Shown here: one piece after another, positions 27,119 to 36,968 of the stretch
How the letters are laid out: each line of letters begins with the position of its first letter
How positions within the stretch are numbered: the stretch's first letter is position 1
NCBI GenBank assembly: GCA_002794775.1
Contig: NBAY01000005.1
Span: 992,001 to 1,056,000, forward strand
Origin: Porodaedalea pini
Taxonomy: Eukaryota > Basidiomycota > Agaricomycetes > Hymenochaetales > Hymenochaetaceae
Direction of reading: 5' to 3'
DNA: 64,000 bases
Position numbers and translations under genes: made by a program
The notes under the pieces: model-generated
What the model was told of the DNA's origin: nothing
Databases searched by the model: none
What the model saw: only the letters and a program-made list of their open reading frames with translations

Positions 27119-30100
27119 ATGTCTGGACTTGAAGAGAAGGTGTCCACCACCTCAGACGAAGACAAGAAGCTTGAGCCTGCCCGCGCTTTATACGAATGGA
27201 GGGCGAGCCTGAAAAGTATATACTACAACCCACTAACCCAAGTTATCTTGCTTGGGTTTGTCTGCTTTATGGGTCCCGGGATGTTCAATGCCTTGAACGG
27301 CCTTGGTGGCGCGGGGCAGCTGGACCCGAGCACTAGCGCGAACGCCAACACCGCTGTCTATGCGACATTCGCAGTTTCAGCTTTCTTTTCTGGGTTCGCC
27401 ATTTCAAGCTTAGCTTGTAAGCAAAACCATATAATGACTGTGCTCTAGCTCGATCAACAATAAACTGGGATCTCGTACTACTCTTTTCCTTGGTACGGTT
27501 GGTTATGCTCTCTACATAGGAGCATTCCTGTGCGTGATCATATCCTTCGACCCCGCCGCTATACTGTTAACGCCTCATACAAGTGCGTTGAACATGCGCA
27601 ACAACTTAAAGAGTTTCGTTATTGCTGCGGGAGCGATTGATGGCCTCTGTGCTGGTCCTTTGTGGACAGCACAAGGGTCTCTGATGCTCGCTTATCCAAT
27701 TGGCAAGTCTACTTCTTTTACACATATACGGAGTCCTTGGGATCTCACGTTTCCGATTCTTCTTCATAGAAAGCCAGAAGGGTCTCTTCATAGGTTTGTT
27801 TTGGAGTGTCTATAACATAGGTGGAGTCGTCGGCGCTGCCGTGTCTCTAGGACGTAACTTCCACTCGACCGTAAGCTCAATTCTTATACTTCTGACGTGT
27901 TACTTATTCATGCGATAAAGGCTGGCTCTGGTAAGACACGTTTGAGCTCCGTGATCGGGAATGCTGATGACGTTATAATATGTCTACAGTTGACAATGGA
28001 ACGTATGTCAGTGTTCTTCATGATAAATGTGTTATGGAAACGTCGGTTGCTGTTGAACTATAAATAACTGACGGATACTTGCCTGAGCAAATATCCGTCA
28101 CTGGTCACATGACCGACTTCCAGAACTCCGACTATATGCTCATATGACTATGCACCATATGCTCACTATACTCTTTATAGTAAACTATTCAATTGTACTG
28201 TATATAAGGACGGGCTCTCTCGCCCCTAATCTATAGCTTTGTCCCACTTTTCTGCTCGTCTAAGAGGTTATGAGCCTTGGCTCCCTCCTACTCATTGCAC
28301 TCCTCACTATTGCATGTCAGACCGTCCTCCTCATTCACCAACACCACCACTACCAACTACTCCTAAACCAACTACTGGCACTCGTCCTCGCACTCGTGCA
28401 CAAACACAGGCTGAACAACTAGCCGCAACTACTAGCGGTACTACTCAGACTCCTACTCCACCTACAACTACTGCCACACCAGCGCAACTTGAGCGTGACT
28501 TTGAAACACTACCGCCAATACCAGAGCGCGTTACTCCACCTACTGAATCATCAGAAGGCGAACTAACTGATCCTACTACAGTGCCGCCTACTCGCACTCA
28601 GCGCATTCCCCGCCGCGAATCACCTATAATGTCAGCACTTAAAGCGAGTGAAATTATCAAACTATTCGATGGCATTGAACCACTCGACGGTGTCAAGAAC
28701 TGGAAACTCTGGATATTCCGTATCTTCCAGGCCATTAATGCCACTGGCCATCCAACTCTTATGGAGGCAGGACCATCCAGTCCAGAAGAAAATGTCATTG
28801 CGAACGCCATTTATGCGGGTGTAATCAAAAACATCCCCGATAAAATACTCGGCAACTACTTAGGCGTAACTCAAGTACACGTCCTACTTAAACAACTGAA
28901 GGCACGTTACGATATACAAACTACAGTGACTAACGCATTAAATGAAGGAGCGTTATTCAACATCCGAGGCCATGTGTCTCAACTTGACAAAACTTTGGAC
29001 GAACTCGAACGACGCCACGCCGAACTTTGCGCTCATGGAAAACAACCGGCCGACTCAACTTACTTGGCAGCGATAACCGCAGCGATACCGCCGCAATATA
29101 AATATGTCATAACTCAACTCGAACTTCAAATAAACGCCGTGAACGAGTATAACAAAGATAAAGAAGACCACGAGGACGTCATACTTACTCCTAACCGACT
29201 CATTCAAGAAACTCGTCAGGCCTTTGCGAACTGGAGCGCGGCGAATACTCGAAGGAACCCAATCGCCGCCGCACACCCTTACCAAAGCGAGGCAACTCAC
29301 CCTTACTTCAGAGGGCGAGGCGGACACACTCGAGGTCGAGGCCGAGGTCGCGGCCGATATGGAGCTTACAGAGGCCGAGGACGCGGCCGCGGAGGATACT
29401 CAAATAACTCCGATAACTCAAACTCAAACTCGGGGAACTCTAATCCCTTTGTTAAATGTTATAACTGCAATAACTACGGGCATCAATCACCTAACTGCCC
29501 CCAGCCGTGGAATCAGAAGACTAAAGATGCCATGGCGAAGAAAGGAATTCAGGAGCACGCGAAACCTCCGACCACTGCCCACTCGCATCAGGCGAGCACG
29601 TCGAACGCGGCAAACGTACCTGCGACCGCTTCCACTTCTACTGCAGTCGCTCAAGCACACCAGGCAACAAACGTCGAAATGCCCAACTTTCCACAGACGC
29701 CACCATTCACTGCGACAATAACTGAAATAACCGATGACGTTACTATGCAGTTCGACAACGAATCTGCACTTTTTGACTTCTTACGCGACGATCACTACAT
29801 GGATGCTATTGAAAATTTTGAGGCGAATCATGTAAGCGCCACAGCCATTTACTTAAAAGAAAATTATGCTAATAAACTTTATCATACTATGGATATTATT
29901 GATTCTGGCGCCACTCTTCACTTAACTCCTTATTTTAACCGACTTACTAATGTTAAACAAACTGACCCAATCTCTGTTATAACCGCTAACTCACAAACTT
30001 TTATTACTTCAACTATAGGGATTTTAACTGTTGAGATCCCGAATGGTGATACTGTAAGCACCATTACTATTAAAGATGTTTATTATGCTAAAGAAATGCA

Positions 30101-33100
30101 CATGACGCTACTTAGCCAGTCTAAACTTTGCGCAGAAGGATATGAATTTATTTATAAAGGAAATTTGTGTACAATAAAGGCACCTAGCGGTGAAATATGC
30201 GGTCAAATTCAATGTAAAAATAACCTGTACTCTATATTAAAACATTATCAAATGAGCGCTGTAAAATCAATTACTTTGTTTGAACTTCATAAGAAACTCG
30301 GACACTTAAGTTATACTTACCTCAAATGGCTACTTAAGAATCATCCTGAATCAATTCATTACAAAATTACTGACTCAACTGAAACTCAATGTCGTGTTTG
30401 TGTCGAAGCAAATATTAAAAGAAATGTTATACCCAAAACTCGAACTTCTGAATTAGCTAAAAATTTTGGCGATCATTTTCATATGGATATTTGGGGACCT
30501 GCGCCGACAACTGCTATTGGAAATTTTAAATATTTGTTAACTTTAGTCGACGACTGTACTAGATGGGTCCAAATGAGTTTACTTAAAACTAAAGCTGATG
30601 GTTATACTGCTTACATTAAATGGGCTACTTTATTATCAACTCAATATGGAATTAAAATCAAAATACTTCAATCTGACAATGATACTGTCTTTTTATCAAA
30701 CGACTTTCAACTCTTTTTAGACAGTCAAGGAACTATGCGAAAACTAACTGTACATGATACTCCACAACAAAATGGTGTAGCTGAGCGAACTCATCAAACA
30801 ATACTAAATCAAGTTAGATCAAACTTACTAGGACATAAATTACCGGACAAGCTCTGGGGAGAAGCCGTTAATTACTCAACCTTTATACATAATAGAACAC
30901 CTAAAGCGGCAATTAACTTTATCTCTCCATACTTTAAGCGATTTAATAAAGCTTATATTTTTGATAACTTACATGAATTTGGCACTCATGTCATTTTCAG
31001 AGAAGAAAATACTAACAAACTAACTCCTAAAGGATCCTATGGCCAATGGCTATGTTGGGATGAAGAAAGTAAAGGACATAGAATTTATCATGATCAGAAA
31101 ATAACTGTTGAAAGAAATGTCCAATTCCTCGAAGTCGCACCTTCTCAAATTGAAGGGGAGCAAACTGATACCCCACTAGAAAATAACCAAAACAATCCTA
31201 CTGAACCTACTGAACCAAGAAAATCAGAGCGACAAAGAAAACCAACTAAACGTTCTAGAGGACTTGACTATACTGAAGAACTTAACCTCGCTATTTACTT
31301 AACTGAATTCAATGAATTCAATAATGAACAACTTGGCGACCCCATCACTTTTCAACAAGCAATTAAGCGACCAGATGCACTCAGATGGACTAAAGCCATG
31401 AAAGATGAAATTGAAACATTAAAAGAAAGACAAACTTGGGAATACGTTTACCCACCTACTAATGCAAATATCATTGGCACTAGATTTGTTTACAAAACTA
31501 AACGGTTAGCCGATGGCCGAATTGACAAATACAAAGCAAGACTAGTTGTGCAAGGATATGCGCAACAAGAAGGAATTGATTTTTACTCAGATGACCTATT
31601 TGCACCAGTAGCACGACTTAGTACTGTGCGAACTATACTTTCCTGGGCAGCAACTAATGACTATGAAATACATCAAATAGATATTAAATCAGCCTACTTG
31701 TATGGTGAACTAGAAGATGGTGAAGAAATTTACATCAAACCACCGCCAGGATATAATAAACTATTACCTGACTTGAAACCTGGACAAATACTAAAATTAA
31801 AGAAAGCACTATATGGATTAAAACAAGCAGGAAGACGTTGGTACAAGAAACTAATGTCAATCTTAACCAAAATAGGACTAATTAGATCAGATAATGACAA
31901 CGCAGTCTTTTTCAAAACAGAAAATAACAAAACTATACTTGTATTATTTGTACATGTCGATGACATTACAATAGCTGCGAGATCAACTAAACTATTAACT
32001 GAACTAAAAACTCAAATTGGAAATGAAGTTACTTATACTGACGGAAATGAAATTCATTGGTTACTTGGAATTGAAATTAAGCGTAACCGTCAAACTAAAA
32101 CTATAGCGTTAAAACAACAAAATTATATTGAAACTATTATCAAACGCTATAACTTAGAAAATGCTAAACTAAAGAATTCTCCTATGGAGCCAGGGAGACA
32201 ATTATCAACTGATGATGCACCAGCCGATGATGAAGAACTTACTTACATGGAAAAGGTACCTTACATGAACATGGTTGGAGCACTGCGATATGCAGCAGAC
32301 TGTACCAGGCCAGATATTGCCTATACATGTGGAATACTCGCGAGATATTTAACTAACCCTGGTATTAAACATTTTGACGCCGCAAAACAATGTTTTCAAT
32401 ACTTACACTCAACTAAAGACTATTGGCTCATACTTGGCGGAACTGAAAATACTCAACTTACTGGATACACTGACTCTGATGGAATGACAACTGAAGGACA
32501 TAAAGCCATATCCGGATACTTCTTTAAACTTGGCAATTCAATAACATCATGGTCAAGCAAGAGACAAACTTTAGTATCATTAGCCGTAGCTGAAGCTGAA
32601 CTTATTGCACTAGCTTATGCGACTCAGGAGGCTATTTGGCTAAAAAGACTTGTAAATGAGGTTCTGCAGGCTTCGTTTACACCTACTACAATCTTTACTG
32701 ATAATCAAGCTATTATTACTATGGCAACTGATCCTGAGCGTAAATATTCTCAAAGAACTAAACATATTGACATACAAAAAGATTTCTTTAGAGACCACAT
32801 TGACAAAGGAACTATTACTGTTAAATACATTCCCACTGAACATAACATAGCAGACTTACTTACTAAAGCACTATCTGTAACTTTACTCAAGCGCTTTGTA
32901 GAACAACTTAAACTAACGCGCGCTTGAAGGGGAGTGTTGAACTATAAATAACTGACGGATACTTGCCTGAGCAAATATCCGTCACTGGTCACATGACCGA
33001 CTTCCAGAACTCCGACTATATGCTCATATGACTATGCACCATATGCTCACTATACTCTTTATAGTAAACTATTCAATTGTACTGTATATAAGGACGGGCT

Positions 33101-34311
33101 CTCTCGCCCCTAATCTATAGCTTTGTCCCACTTTTCTGCTCGTCTAAGAGTTGCTCACGATAAGATAGATCGGATTCCTTATCCTCTCCTGTATAGGTGT
33201 CATCATTCCGTTGTTCATGGCCGACCCAGCAAAAATGGTCCGTTCCGACGGATCAAAGGTGATTACTCCCGTGCGCGCGTCATGGAAAACGGTGTTTCGC
33301 GGACTCTGGCTCACGTTGAAGGAAGATCCGGCTATATTCCTTCTGCTCCCAATGTTCTTTGCGTCGAATTGGTTCTACACCTGGCGTGCGTCCTTCCACT
33401 CTTCTGTACTTCCTCGTCTCTCCCGACTTAATTGCCTTTTGTTATATGTAGAGTTCAATGACTACAATGGTGCACTATTCACTATCCGCGCGCGTTCTTT
33501 GAACAACCTTCTGTACTGGTTGGCGCAGATGGTCGGTTCTGTTGCGATCGGAAGACTTCTGGACAGCAAGCACTTGGCACGCCGCTTCCGGGCTTTTGCA
33601 GGCTGGGCACTCCTCCTTGTGGTCGTCTTTATCGTGCACATCTGGGCTTATTTCTATCAGCGGTATGTATACCAACGCTATGCCATGGTAAAGCCTACTT
33701 AATAGCTTCCCTATAGGAACTACACACGCGAGTCCGTTAAATCGACCAGATTCATCGACATCCATGATAAGGAATATGCTGCGCACTTATGGTTATACAT
33801 CTTCTGTGCTCTGCTGAATGCTATGTGGCAAACGGCTACATACTGGATGATGGGAGCTATGTCGAATGACCCTAGCAAGCTCGCTTTCTTGACGGGTTTC
33901 TGTGAGTAAATATTTTTCCAATTGGAGATTACCTTTCACTCAAGTCGACTTTTTTTGGCCATCAAGACAAGTCCATCCAGTCCGCAGGGGCAGCAGGTGT
34001 ATGGCGAGCAGACGCTGTCGGTATTCCGTGAGCCCAGATTTCAGACTCATAGAATACAAATTGACACCCCTGTGATTCCTAGCTACATGAACATCTTCCT
34101 CTCGACTTGGGTGCTACTTGTAGCGGGGCTCATTTTTATGTTACCGATGCTGTTCCTGCGCGTCACGAACCACACGCCCGACGAGTCAGAAGGCACAACA
34201 GCGTAAGTGTCTGTGCCTAAGCCTAAGATCAAGTTTGCTTCTGATTATTCCCCGCAGTGCGCCGCGTATTGATAACGGGTCAGAAAGTTCGCCGAAGATA
34301 GGAGAATAATG
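27119..34311 (+). CDS. UNC93-like transporter (MFS fold), copy 1, carrying a copia element in an intron
   Basis: Exon order, by splice sites shared with copy 2: MSGLEEKVST...YYNPLTQVILLGFVCFMGPGMFNALNGLGGAG, SINNKLGSRTTLFLGTVGYALYIG, ALNMRNNLKSFVIAAGAIDGLCAGPLWTAQG, ESQKGLFIGLFWSVYNIGG, a 10-nt exon (27921-27930), VDNGTY, then after the retrotransposon-bearing intron (28007-33168) IGFLTLSCIGVIIPLFMADPAKM, FRGLWLTLKEDPAIF, EFNDYNGALFTIRARSLNN, NYTRESVKSTRFIDIHDKEYAA, YKSIQSAGAAGVW and YMNIFLSTWVLLVAG. The UNC93/DUF895 family has about 11-12 TM helices and is of uncertain substrate in fungi. The coding parts look intact. Expression depends on splicing out a 5162-nt intron containing an LTR element in sense orientation. 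One intron (27703-27769) uses a GC donor. Confidence 0.85.
28051..28265 (+). repeat. 5' LTR
   Basis: 215 bp, identical to the 3' LTR. Starts TGTTGAAC and ends CGTCTAAGA, not the canonical TG...CA. Contains TGTATATAAGGA at 28199-28210, a likely TATA box, and an inverted pair GACGGAT/ATCCGTC near its start. Confidence 0.95.
28266..28276 (+). promoter_or_regulatory. Primer binding site (half initiator tRNA-Met)
   Basis: GGTTATGAGCC directly follows the 5' LTR. Its complement GGCUCAUAACC is the anticodon arm of eukaryotic initiator tRNA-Met, including the CAU anticodon. Drosophila copia and yeast Ty5 prime from this internal region rather than from the tRNA 3' end. Confidence 0.8.
28314..32927 (+). 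CDS. Copia Gag-Pol polyprotein, intact
   Basis: One frame of 1537 residues from the ATG at 28314 (MSDRPPHSPTPPLP). Gag occupies about the first 400 residues and ends in an Arg/Gly-rich tract and a zinc knuckle (CYNCNNYGHQSPNC, CX2CX4HX4C). Protease follows with IIDSGATLH. Integrase shows the HHCC site (HKKLGHLS...CRVCVEA) and D, D, E in HMDIWGP, LQSDND and NGVAERTHQT. Reverse transcriptase has QIDIKSAYLYGEL and FVHVDDITIAA (VDD kept, His in place of Tyr). RNase H has YTDSDGMT, AVAEAELIAL, FTDNQA and TKHIDIQKDFF. The order PR-IN-RT-RH defines Ty1/copia. Gag and Pol lie in one frame without a frameshift. Base composition is far more AT-rich than the host genes. Confidence 0.96.
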   Translation: MSDRPPHSPTPPLPTTPKPTTGTRPRTRAQTQAEQLAATTSGTTQTPTPPTTTATPAQLERDFETLPPIPERVTPPTESSEGELTDPTTVPPTRTQRIPRRESPIMSALKASEIIKLFDGIEPLDGVKNWKLWIFRIFQAINATGHPTLMEAGPSSPEENVIANAIYAGVIKNIPDKILGNYLGVTQVHVLLKQLKARYDIQTTVTNALNEGALFNIRGHVSQLDKTLDELERRHAELCAHGKQPADSTYLAAITAAIPPQYKYVITQLELQINAVNEYNKDKEDHEDVILTPNRLIQETRQAFANWSAANTRRNPIAAAHPYQSEATHPYFRGRGGHTRGRGRGRGRYGAYRGRGRGRGGYSNNSDNSNSNSGNSNPFVKCYNCNNYGHQSPNCPQPWNQKTKDAMAKKGIQEHAKPPTTAHSHQASTSNAANVPATASTSTAVAQAHQATNVEMPNFPQTPPFTATITEITDDVTMQFDNESALFDFLRDDHYMDAIENFEANHVSATAIYLKENYANKLYHTMDIIDSGATLHLTPYFNRLTNVKQTDPISVITANSQTFITSTIGILTVEIPNGDTVSTITIKDVYYAKEMHMTLLSQSKLCAEGYEFIYKGNLCTIKAPSGEICGQIQCKNNLYSILKHYQMSAVKSITLFELHKKLGHLSYTYLKWLLKNHPESIHYKITDSTETQCRVCVEANIKRNVIPKTRTSELAKNFGDHFHMDIWGPAPTTAIGNFKYLLTLVDDCTRWVQMSLLKTKADGYTAYIKWATLLSTQYGIKIKILQSDNDTVFLSNDFQLFLDSQGTMRKLTVHDTPQQNGVAERTHQTILNQVRSNLLGHKLPDKLWGEAVNYSTFIHNRTPKAAINFISPYFKRFNKAYIFDNLHEFGTHVIFREENTNKLTPKGSYGQWLCWDEESKGHRIYHDQKITVERNVQFLEVAPSQIEGEQTDTPLENNQNNPTEPTEPRKSERQRKPTKRSRGLDYTEELNLAIYLTEFNEFNNEQLGDPITFQQAIKRPDALRWTKAMKDEIETLKERQTWEYVYPPTNANIIGTRFVYKTKRLADGRIDKYKARLVVQGYAQQEGIDFYSDDLFAPVARLSTVRTILSWAATNDYEIHQIDIKSAYLYGELEDGEEIYIKPPPGYNKLLPDLKPGQILKLKKALYGLKQAGRRWYKKLMSILTKIGLIRSDNDNAVFFKTENNKTILVLFVHVDDITIAARSTKLLTELKTQIGNEVTYTDGNEIHWLLGIEIKRNRQTKTIALKQQNYIETIIKRYNLENAKLKNSPMEPGRQLSTDDAPADDEELTYMEKVPYMNMVGALRYAADCTRPDIAYTCGILARYLTNPGIKHFDAAKQCFQYLHSTKDYWLILGGTENTQLTGYTDSDGMTTEGHKAISGYFFKLGNSITSWSSKRQTLVSLAVAEAELIALAYATQEAIWLKRLVNEVLQASFTPTTIFTDNQAIITMATDPERKYSQRTKHIDIQKDFFRDHIDKGTITVKYIPTEHNIADLLTKALSVTLLKRFVEQLKLTRA
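32926..32934 (+). promoter_or_regulatory. Polypurine tract
   Basis: GAAGGGGAG immediately before the 3' LTR, overlapping the gag-pol stop codon (32925-32927). It would prime plus-strand synthesis. Confidence 0.8.
32935..33149 (+). repeat. 3' LTR
   Basis: 215 bp, identical to the 5' LTR; followed by the GTTGC duplication. Confidence 0.95.
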
Positions 34312-35062
34312 ATCGTTGATACGGATGAACTCGGGGCTCAGGGACTATGACGGGGAGGGTACAGTGTATACTGCCATAATTGATATACTTAAGAGACACG
34401 GGTGGGAATACCGAATAGAGGGCAAAATTGAGAGGCAAGATACTGTTTTATAAACGTAGATGATTGACGTTTACGCGTCGCATGCACGTGACAGCCTAAA
34501 GCTCTTCGTTGAATCCTCTGTGGTTGTACTTTTTTTACGAATCTGCTGTCCACTCCACATCCAGTGGAATTGAGAAATCTTTCTCCGGTACGGTCCTCCA
34601 CACGCATCAACTCCACGATGTATGATCTGTGTTGCGAAGATCAACATGATAGACAAGATGAATCAGTTTGACCAGTACGGGAATGTGTTTGAAGAGCGCG
34701 AAGCATGATGTAGAAGAGGTGTGGAACAAATTCTATGCAGAAATTGTCTGTTCTGCAGAAATGCGAGCTCACCAGACGGGCGGAGAAAGCTGAGACATAT
34801 CAGCTACGACAGGACAAGTCCCTGAAGTGAGCGTGTGAGTACGTCAAGGCCGTCTGGCATTGCCCGACATAAGAAACGATACGACTTGATCTGTGGAGCA
34901 GTCGCATCTGCATGTATCAAAGAACCTGATCTTTATATTTGTAGTTCTCGGCACACTTGTGTAGGCCGCTTCTCGTTGCATCCCGAGTCTTATAACAGAT
35001 CTGAAAGTCAAAAGAACCAGCACCCCCCGCAAAGCACCCAACGTTCATTCTGGAGATACGCT
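34312..35062. other. Intergenic, 751 bp, duplicated non-coding region
   Basis: No gene seen. It includes ACGCGTCGCATGCACGTGAC at 34473-34492, echoed by ACGCGTCATGTGCACGTGAT in the other unit at about 40754-40773. Conservation of this ACGCGT/CACGTGA pair between units may reflect promoter use. Confidence 0.45.
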
Positions 35063-36968
35063 ATGGCGATAATGATAGACGCTTTTTTGCGTCATAATCA
35101 AGTAGTCCGAGTGAGTACTTTTGCACCCCTTGGTACAATTGCTGTGTTTACTAAAGTGCACGAAGTATGTGTCCGGTCCGTCAATTATCGCTTGCTATGC
35201 CTACGTATGCAACTCACGAACCTGGTAGTTGCTGGTACCACACTTTTGGTGAGCGCTCACAGCCATAGCCATATACCAGGTCGAGATTGGCATGCAGACT
35301 AACGTTTGGCCTCTCTTCATTCAAGCTTTATGATTATCTCCTTACCGTCTCAGACGAGGTCCGTCGTTCGTCACCAGTTCAACTGGATACGAGCGTCATT
35401 CATTTCTAGATCAATCACATCTGGGGCAGTAGATGGAGTATTGGCAAAGTTCTCTTTCTGGCTACCAGATATCTATGCTTTGCAGATACAGCCTTAGTCC
35501 TAATATGTATGTGGCTTTGAAGGTTTTCTCATCTCGCGAGAAATCGAGACTGATACATTTGTCAACATCAGACCTATTTGATCCCCAACTGAGCATTGAT
35601 GTATGCCATCTCTATGTCGCTTCGCAATTCTGAACCGTCTACTCACGAAAAAGAAAGGGTTGTAAAGAAGTGTACAACACTTCTGCATGTATGCATGTGT
35701 TATGATAATTAATGTAGTAAGGCTTAATTGTTTATCTCCTTAGATCTCATCGTGGCTGGCATTTTCATTGCTGAAGGTGTGTAACCGTTTGTATAAAAGT
35801 CTCTAAAAGTCTAATCTGTACCTGTTGCTCAGTCATAATGTCAATGCGGACATACGCTCTGTGGGGAGGATCTAAACGACTGCTTTATCCAATGCTGATC
35901 ACAGTGCTCGTATGTGTATGCACCATCATCTCAAAGAAACCCAACTTACTTCAAGTTCATTCTTCTTTTCTTCGTCGGAACGATAGCTCGGAGTCACAGC
36001 TATCATCGTAATTTATGTCAAGAAGGCGAATAACATGTACTGTGAGCAATTCGTTTGTCTACATTCCGCAGATGAAATCTTTACAGCACATCTTATAAAG
36101 GGACCGAGTCGCCTGTCCCCGAACTAGTTACGTGCCATCCACAGGATCAAGATAGCATAAAGGTCTTCGTAGCTTTCGGTCTACTTATGGCTTATGAACT
36201 CAGTAAGGCTTTCCTTACATCCCCTCTTTTCGCGTTCGGCTTTCAATATTACTCACCGTCCGTTCTCAAGTTATCCTACTATTGACTGTGTGGATAGGCG
36301 TAAAGCAATGTGAGGGCATTCAAATATCAAAGGCCCGGGATCTCATGCCAAACGTCGTTGTTGACTTTCTCCAGGGCGCGAAGATGTGTACGAAAGCCCG
36401 CTTCTCATGAAATTCTTCAGAGATGGTGAGTCATCTCTCCTTCCGTTTGCACTGCAGATTCGAATTTTATTTATAGGCGCGTTGTACTTCTTCATTCTCT
36501 TTGGTATGCTTTTTACATGATACATGCATAGCTAAAATTAAGATTGACCTATTTACAGCGGTGTCTGCAGTAAACTTCTCGATTCGGTTAAGGAAAGTTG
36601 GAAATGTGTGTTTCGATTATTATCTCTGCCTTGGAAGGATTCTGCTTATCAAAATTCTGCGCCAGGGCGATTATTATGACCTACTGATAGTGTCCGTATT
36701 TTCCTCCCCGTGGCCAAGATAAGTCTGATCATTTTCGCGTAGAGTGCAGCGCGTGTTACACTCCGTGCTATCGTCTCGAATGCTCTTGAATCTGCGACTG
36801 CCCGCGGCGGACTCCGTAAATGACGCGAACGAACAGGCGGCCCTCACCACCGCCAACTTTGCGAATCGCAGTGCTGAATTCCCGTCCTTTGGCGAAATTG
36901 ATAGCACGGCGAACGGCTTGGAAATGAGAAGGCTTGAGGCGCACTCGAGTGATAACAGGGACGCCTAA
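35063..36968 (+). CDS. DUF6533-type seven-TM membrane protein, copy 1
   Basis: Short exons joined by eye give MAIMIDAFLRHNQVVR, then QLTNLVVAGTTLL-LYDYLLTVSDE, INHIWGSRWSIGKVLFLATRYLCFADTALVL, TESPVPELVTCHPQDQD...VFVAFGLLMAYELS, REDVYESPLLMKFFRDG, GALYFFILFAVSAVNFSIRL, and QRVLHSVLSSRMLLNLR before a hydrophilic tail. The YDYLLT...W..KVLFL..RY...D signature and the RVLHSVLS.RM..NLR box are typical of DUF6533 proteins, a large basidiomycete family of integral membrane proteins with no known function. No lesion is obvious in the pieces read, but exons between 35510 and 36090 were not fully resolved. It follows the transporter in both duplicated units. Confidence 0.6.

Larger units (their letters stand above)
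28051..33149 (+). mobile_element. Complete Ty1/copia LTR retrotransposon
   Basis: Two 215-bp LTRs (28051-28265 and 32935-33149) that I compared base by base are identical, which means a very recent insertion. They bracket one open gag-pol frame. The target duplication is GTTGC (28046-28050 and 33150-33154). The uninterrupted target is preserved in the paralogous transporter at 39412-39416, confirming the borders. A primer binding site follows the 5' LTR and a purine tract precedes the 3' LTR. The element has the same direction as the host gene and lies wholly within an intron. Confidence 0.97.

Noticed and set aside
28239..28313. Gag-Pol starting upstream within the LTR
   Set aside because: The upstream extension lies in the LTR and primer site and has no ATG before 28314.
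33123..33431. Short frame starting in the 3' LTR and running into the transporter
   Set aside because: It crosses the LTR/host junction and is out of frame with the conserved ADPAKMVRSDG reading. It is a chance fusion.
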